DNA from: Pseudomonadota bacterium
Lineage (GTDB): Bacteria; Pseudomonadota; Gammaproteobacteria; Burkholderiales; Burkholderiaceae_B
Direction of reading: 5' to 3'
Assembly (NCBI GenBank): GCA_023440825.1
Contig: JAEXRL010000018.1
Span: forward strand, 62,001-126,000
Length of the DNA: 64,000 bases
Below, in pieces: positions 60,022 through 64,000 of the stretch. A program made the translations under genes and the position numbers. A model generated the notes under the pieces. The model worked only from the letters and a program-made list of their open reading frames with translations. It searched no databases and had not been told where the DNA came from. How positions within the stretch are numbered: position 1 is the stretch's first letter; the number at the start of each line of letters is the position of its first letter.

Positions 60022-61041
60022 ATGCAATACTTTGCCAAGGTACGGGGTTTTTTATACCAGCGTACACATCAATTATTAAAAAGTGCAGTAGTGTCCGTGC
60101 TGGCAGGCTTGTCCGTCGTGGCCATGGGGCAGGCTCAGGCTGCGTATCCCGAACGAGCGGTTCAGCTTGTTATTCCTTTCCCGCCAGGCGGTCCTGCGGA
60201 TATCGTTGGTCGTTTGTATGCTCAGCACCTAAGCGCTATCTTGGGCAAACCCGTCATTGTGGAAAATCCGGCAGGAGCAGGTGGGACGATTGGCACACGC
60301 TCTGTAGCGCAGTCCGACCCCAATGGCTATAAGTTGTTGTTTGGTACGACTAGCACCATGGCAATTAACCAGCTCATTATGAAAAACCTGTCCTACGACG
60401 TAGAAAAAGACTTCGCCGTATTAGGCTTGATTGCGAACGCCCCGCATGTTTTAGCGGTGCGCGCTAACTTGCCTTATCAGGAGCTAGAGCAGTTTGTCGC
60501 TGCGGCCAAGGCAGACCCAGGTAAATACACCATCGCCTCTTCAGGCGTGGGCACCATCGTGCAAATGGGGGCTGAGCTATTTCGTTCTGAGGCCGACATA
60601 GACCTGTTGCACGTTCCTTTTAAAGGAGGTGGCCCAGCGACGCAGGCTTTGTTAAGCGGTGATGTCGATATCACGGTTAACGATATGACAACCCTGAAGT
60701 CATTCCTGAGCGATGGCCGCTTGCGTCCTTTAGCCGTAGCGCACACGCAGCGTTTAGGCCTCTTGCCAGACACCCCTACTTTTATAGAACTGGGTTTGCC
60801 AAACGTTGTGTCTAGCACCTGGTGGGGCTTGGCAGTACCGTCTGCAACACCAGACGATATTCAGCAAGCACTGAAAGCGGCTCATTTAAAAGTCATTCAG
60901 GACCCGGCCTACCAAGCGCGCTTAGCAGACATGTCGGTAGAGACATTAGAGCTATCTGATGAGCAAATTAAGCAGTTTATGCAAGACGAAGTGCAAAAAT
61001 GGACTCGTATTGTTGAGTTTGCTGATATTCAGGCCAATTAA
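60022..61041 (+). CDS. Bug/TctC-type periplasmic solute receptor
   Basis: A 339-residue Bug receptor. The signal peptide is long (about residues 1-40; positive start, core SAVVSVLAGLSVVAMGQAQA). The ligand motifs follow as YPERAVQLVIPFPPGGPADI and VENPAGAGGTIGTRSVAQSD. It is the fourth gene of the CoA-transferase operon and gives that pathway its uptake or sensing component. Confidence 0.94.
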   Translation: MQYFAKVRGFLYQRTHQLLKSAVVSVLAGLSVVAMGQAQAAYPERAVQLVIPFPPGGPADIVGRLYAQHLSAILGKPVIVENPAGAGGTIGTRSVAQSDPNGYKLLFGTTSTMAINQLIMKNLSYDVEKDFAVLGLIANAPHVLAVRANLPYQELEQFVAAAKADPGKYTIASSGVGTIVQMGAELFRSEADIDLLHVPFKGGGPATQALLSGDVDITVNDMTTLKSFLSDGRLRPLAVAHTQRLGLLPDTPTFIELGLPNVVSSTWWGLAVPSATPDDIQQALKAAHLKVIQDPAYQARLADMSVETLELSDEQIKQFMQDEVQKWTRIVEFADIQAN

Positions 61042-61072
61042 ACACAGTTATACATAGCGAGATAGGTGATCT

Positions 61073-62053
61073 ATGGCAGTACTTATTACAGGCGGTGCAG
61101 GGTTTGTGGGCTTGAATCTGGTAGAGCAATGCTTGCAAGCGCAACAGCAGCTTGTATTGTTTGGCCCCTTGCCTGCGGCCGCCTGTGAGTACTTGCAGCA
61201 TTTCCCCAATGCCAGTACTCACTTGTATCGGGTTGAGGCAGATGTGCGCGAGGCTGAACAATTGGATCGGGCTATTCAAACGTATGGAGTGCGGCAAATC
61301 GTTCATGGTGCAGCGATCACAGCCGACCTAGAGCGCGAGAAAACGGCTGCTCGAGCCATTGTCGACGTGAACCTGGGCGGCACCATAGAAGTGCTTGAGG
61401 CGGCGTTGCGTCACAATATAGAGCGTGTCATTCAACTTGGCACAGGGTCAGTGTTTGGCCCCGCTGGTAATGTGTCTGAGCCTTTGGATGAGTTAACGAG
61501 CCCTGCCTTGCCGGTATCCCTGTACGGCATCAGTAAATATGCTGCCGAGCGGGCTGCCGTACGTTATCGGCAGGCACGGAATCTGAACGTATCGGTATTA
61601 CGTTTAGGTATGGTGTTTGGCCGTTGGGAATACTCCAGTGGCTTACGCGACACCCTAAGTTTGCCTTGGCAATTGACCGAGCAGGCGCGAGCCGGTGCGC
61701 ATGTGGTGTTGCATGCGCAAGCCGGTGACGATTGGGTCTACGCCGATGATGTCGCAGCGGGGATACGGGCCGCCTTGAGCACGCCTACCTTGAACGAACC
61801 TGTTTATCACCTGTCGGCGGGTCTGGCCTGGTCTTTGCCAGAGTGGTGCGCATTATTAAAGCAAACGTATCCGCAATTTAGTTATGAGTTTTCCCACTGC
61901 CTGGAGGACTGTACCTTAGGGCAAAATAAAGCGGCTAAACGTGCCATTTTCAATATTCAACGCTTAATGCGTGACACCGCGTATACCCCCCAGTATTTAT
62001 TACCCCAAGCATTTCGGCACTATATGAGCTGGAGTCAGCAGTACGTCGTATAA
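61073..62053 (+). CDS. NAD-dependent epimerase/dehydratase (extended SDR)
   Basis: A 326-residue extended short-chain dehydrogenase. The NAD motif is TGGAGFVGLN (residues 7-16), and the active site Y-x-x-x-K is in SLYGISKYAAERAAVRYRQA, with a preceding LGTGSVFG. It belongs to the NAD-dependent epimerase/dehydratase family. In this operon it may act on a hydroxy-acid or lactone rather than a nucleotide sugar (inference). Last gene of the operon, 31 bases after the Bug stop. Confidence 0.9.
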   Translation: MAVLITGGAGFVGLNLVEQCLQAQQQLVLFGPLPAAACEYLQHFPNASTHLYRVEADVREAEQLDRAIQTYGVRQIVHGAAITADLEREKTAARAIVDVNLGGTIEVLEAALRHNIERVIQLGTGSVFGPAGNVSEPLDELTSPALPVSLYGISKYAAERAAVRYRQARNLNVSVLRLGMVFGRWEYSSGLRDTLSLPWQLTEQARAGAHVVLHAQAGDDWVYADDVAAGIRAALSTPTLNEPVYHLSAGLAWSLPEWCALLKQTYPQFSYEFSHCLEDCTLGQNKAAKRAIFNIQRLMRDTAYTPQYLLPQAFRHYMSWSQQYVV

Positions 62054-62059
62054 GCATGT

Positions 62060-62094
62060 AAAAACGCGCTTAGCCAGAAAATAAGCTAAGCGCG
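62060..62094 (-). terminator. Terminator between epimerase and enoyl-CoA hydratase genes
   Basis: CGCGCTTAGC (62065-62074) and GCTAAGCGCG (62085-62094) form a perfect 10-base stem with a 10-base loop; on the minus strand it is followed by TTTTT (62060-62064). It serves the enoyl-CoA hydratase gene and may also slow the convergent epimerase operon. Confidence 0.87.
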
Positions 62095-62123
62095 CTACAT
62101 ACCCACTACAGAGGTGTAAACGT

Positions 62124-62930
62124 TTACTTGCCCGTGAACTGCGGTAAGCGTTTCTCTGCAAACGCACGTTGTCCTTCTTGATAATCCTGACTATCAAAGC
62201 ATGCTTGGATGGCTTGTGCCACCTGAGCAGCATCCTGGGCATTGGGATCGTTCAAGATATGACGCAGACTGAGCTTGGCAGCGTGTAAAGTCAGGGGTGC
62301 ATTGTGTGCCACAGTTTCACAAATCTCGCGCAAAGCAGGGCCAAAGTCTTCAGGAGCGAAGCTTTGATGCACCAGATCAATGCGTGCAGCCTCCGAGCCA
62401 TTGAAGGTACGGGCAGTAAAAAATAAGTCTGTGGCGCGTGCTGCACCAATCACATCGACCATGCGTTGTAGACCTGCCACGTCATAGCCCAAGCCCAGAC
62501 GTGCTGCAGGCATACGAAAGCGAGAGTTATCAGTGCTATAGCGCAAATCGCAGGCCAGTATCAAACCCAGACCACCACCCATGCAAATCCCTTGAATGCC
62601 GGCTATGACTGGTTTTGGGCACGAGCTTAACGCGTACTGGGCGGCGTGTACCGCCGCCGCGTAGTCTGCTGCTTGCTCAGGGGTGCCGCGCGATGCACCA
62701 AACTCAGAAATATCCGCCCCGGATACAAACGCTTTATCGCCTTCACCCTGCAATAACAGAACGCGCACTTCAGGGTCGTGTTGCGCGCGGTGTACCACTT
62801 TTTCCAGTTCATGCCACATGGACAAGGACATAGCGTTGTAGCGGCCTGGGTTGCTCAGGTAAATGTGAGCAATCGCCGAGCTTTTTTCCAGATATACCGT
62901 TCCTTTTGTCGGGGAGGTGGCAGTAGTCAT
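62124..62930 (-). CDS. Enoyl-CoA hydratase/isomerase family protein
   Basis: A 268-residue crotonase-fold enzyme acting on a 2-enoyl-CoA or a related thioester. It has HIYLSNPGRYNAMSLSMWHE, the oxyanion-hole region KAFVSGADISEFGASRGTPE and IQGICMGGGLGLILACDLRY, and the C-terminal PQFTGK. The usual catalytic Glu positions are partly replaced, so hydratase versus isomerase or hydrolase is open. It is downstream of an amidase gene on the same strand (111 bases) and ends at a terminator. Confidence 0.9.
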   Translation of the reverse strand: MTTATSPTKGTVYLEKSSAIAHIYLSNPGRYNAMSLSMWHELEKVVHRAQHDPEVRVLLLQGEGDKAFVSGADISEFGASRGTPEQAADYAAAVHAAQYALSSCPKPVIAGIQGICMGGGLGLILACDLRYSTDNSRFRMPAARLGLGYDVAGLQRMVDVIGAARATDLFFTARTFNGSEAARIDLVHQSFAPEDFGPALREICETVAHNAPLTLHAAKLSLRHILNDPNAQDAAQVAQAIQACFDSQDYQEGQRAFAEKRLPQFTGK

Positions 62931-63041
62931 ATGCAGTTCCTTTAAATAACAGTCACTCAGCGCGACACATAAGGGGCGCTGTCACAAAGTAGGTGATGGC
63001 GTTGCTGTGCGATACGGCCAGCAGCGCAAGCATCATTGGCC

Positions 63042-64000
63042 TTAGGTACTCATCAAGGCATGGGGTTGTGGAATAAAGCCATGTTGCCCGTATCGGTCTT
63101 GCTCTACCTGGTAGGCCCATGCCAGCAGCAAGGCCTCAGCATGTGGGCGAGCAATGGCCTGCACAGACACTGGGCGGCCAGTATGGTCAGTACCGATGGG
63201 GAAAACAATGGCGGGCAGTCCTAGGTAGTTAACAAACGAAGTCCAGCTAAACAAGCTGATCAAGGAGCGCGGTTTGAAGTGCGGTGAAAGCATGGAAACC
63301 TCGGTCCAGTCCGGAATGCCTTGAGGCAGAACCGGCGTTAACAAGACATCATGCTCTTTAAAATAAGTTTGTATAAACGCGTGACGCTGTTGTCGACGTG
63401 TCTGTACAGCGTGTACATACCAGTCTGCGGGTATGGCGGCACCAGCGTGTATGACGGTGCGGCAGGCATCCGAGAGCGGATGCATCGTGTTAATCAGCTT
63501 GTCTTTGTGCTGCGCTGCTGTTTCAACATGCAAGATCACTTCTGACGCACGTGTGAGCTCCGCAAAAGCGGGTAAATCGACGCGGGTAGGTGTTGCATTG
63601 CAGGCGTAGTCTTTTGCGACTTGCTCTAGCATAGCAAGTTGTTCATCGCTGGGCGTAAAGGCCGCACGGTAATGTTCAAAGCAGCTTGCGATACGTAGCG
63701 ATTTTATCGCTGGTAAATGAAGTAAACCAGCGTGCTGGTAAGCGGCGGGAAAGTGCCTGTCTTGTTGTCTAGGACTTAAGCTAACATGCAGAATGTGTGC
63801 GGCATCCAGCGCGGACCGGCTGAGTATGCCTATCGTATCCAGGCTTGGGGCGAGCGGATAGGTACCTGCTGTGCTCAGCACACCATGGGTGGGCATCAGC
63901 CCCAGTACCCCACAGGTGGCGGCCGGAATACGAACAGAGCCTGCTGTGTCACTGCCTAGTGATCCGTAGCACAGGCCCGCGGCCACTGCCACCCCCGAGC
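63042..64000 (-). CDS. Amidase-signature hydrolase (C-terminal part; 5' end outside window)
   Basis: About 319 residues of an amidase of the GatA family. The reading frame is open to the right edge and starts inside the signature (SGVAVAAGLCYGSLGSDTAG then SVRIPAATCGVLGLMPTHG); the nucleophile Ser is in DTAGSVRIPA. The Lys and the first Ser of the triad lie outside the window. The amidase cleaves a C-N amide bond. It is upstream of the enoyl-CoA hydratase gene on the same strand and probably in one transcript. Confidence 0.92.
   Translation of the reverse strand, partial: SGVAVAAGLCYGSLGSDTAGSVRIPAATCGVLGLMPTHGVLSTAGTYPLAPSLDTIGILSRSALDAAHILHVSLSPRQQDRHFPAAYQHAGLLHLPAIKSLRIASCFEHYRAAFTPSDEQLAMLEQVAKDYACNATPTRVDLPAFAELTRASEVILHVETAAQHKDKLINTMHPLSDACRTVIHAGAAIPADWYVHAVQTRRQQRHAFIQTYFKEHDVLLTPVLPQGIPDWTEVSMLSPHFKPRSLISLFSWTSFVNYLGLPAIVFPIGTDHTGRPVSVQAIARPHAEALLLAWAYQVEQDRYGQHGFIPQPHALMST

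Noticed and set aside
1..64000. CRISPR arrays, insertion sequences, prophage, rRNA
   Set aside because: No regularly spaced repeats, transposase or phage structural genes, or rRNA segments were seen on either strand.

Overview
The window looks like a chromosomal segment of a betaproteobacterium of the Alcaligenaceae (Bordetella, Advenella, Alcaligenes or Paenalcaligenes type). Three things point there: the petA-petB-petC-sspA-sspB order next to mscL, the close match of SspA and SspB to that family as I remember it, and six Bug-type solute receptors scattered among small catabolic operons. I see no phage genes, integrase, transposase, rRNA or CRISPR array. The genus is not settled by sequence reading alone.

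Layout. 1-5400: 5' part of mscL, a LysR regulator, and a minus-strand acyl-CoA dehydrogenase / MmgE-PrpD / MaoC-like dehydratase operon that ends in the decayed tail of a CoA-transferase gene. 5404-9528: housekeeping block of cytochrome bc1 (petABC) and sspAB. 9598-12313: sulfate ABC importer (sbp, cysT, cysW) without its ATPase. 12557-18239: BCCT transporter, then a sulfatase with its Bug receptor and divergent LysR. 18388-22939: methyltransferase, then Bug / cupin / fumarylacetoacetase with a divergent TetR. 22992-23067: tRNA-Thr(UGU). 23277-29957: three-subunit acyl-CoA carboxylase with CoA-transferase, Bug and GntR regulator. 30160-30489: remnant of a DUF2848-type gene. 30542-35909: a four-gene operon with a membrane-anchored UPF1/COG1112-like helicase and three unfamiliar proteins. 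36186-41109: GMC oxidoreductase, NCS1 permease and aldehyde dehydrogenase under two near-duplicate promoters. 41580-44180: YcaC-like hydrolase, pirin and LysR. 44334-46433: EIIC-EAL fusion. 46471-51235: amidase, deacetylase, Bug and small AtzG-like protein, with a LysR. 51363-55223: isochorismatase-like hydrolase, Bug, HMG-CoA-lyase-like and CoA-transferase. 55543-56466: isocitrate-lyase/PEP-mutase family enzyme. 56859-62053: CoA-transferase, alpha/beta hydrolase, NMT1-like binding protein, Bug and epimerase. 62124-64000: enoyl-CoA hydratase and a partial amidase.

How it works together. Most of the window is a chain of substrate-specific carboxylate-use modules. Each combines a periplasmic Bug receptor, a hydrolase or CoA-activating enzyme, and a LysR, GntR or TetR regulator. 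None of the Bug receptors has TctA/TctB membrane partners here, so they must share transporters coded elsewhere or act as sensors.

Best candidate for an undescribed system: the helicase operon at 30542-35909. Its four genes overlap or nearly touch. The helicase has an N-terminal membrane helix and coiled coil in front of a complete SF1 motor. The two small partners are also coiled-coil proteins, and the first gene codes for a protein with a possible winged helix. I recognise no kinase, HKD nuclease or other effector. Candidate operator pairs, a duplicated promoter and two gene remnants are listed separately.
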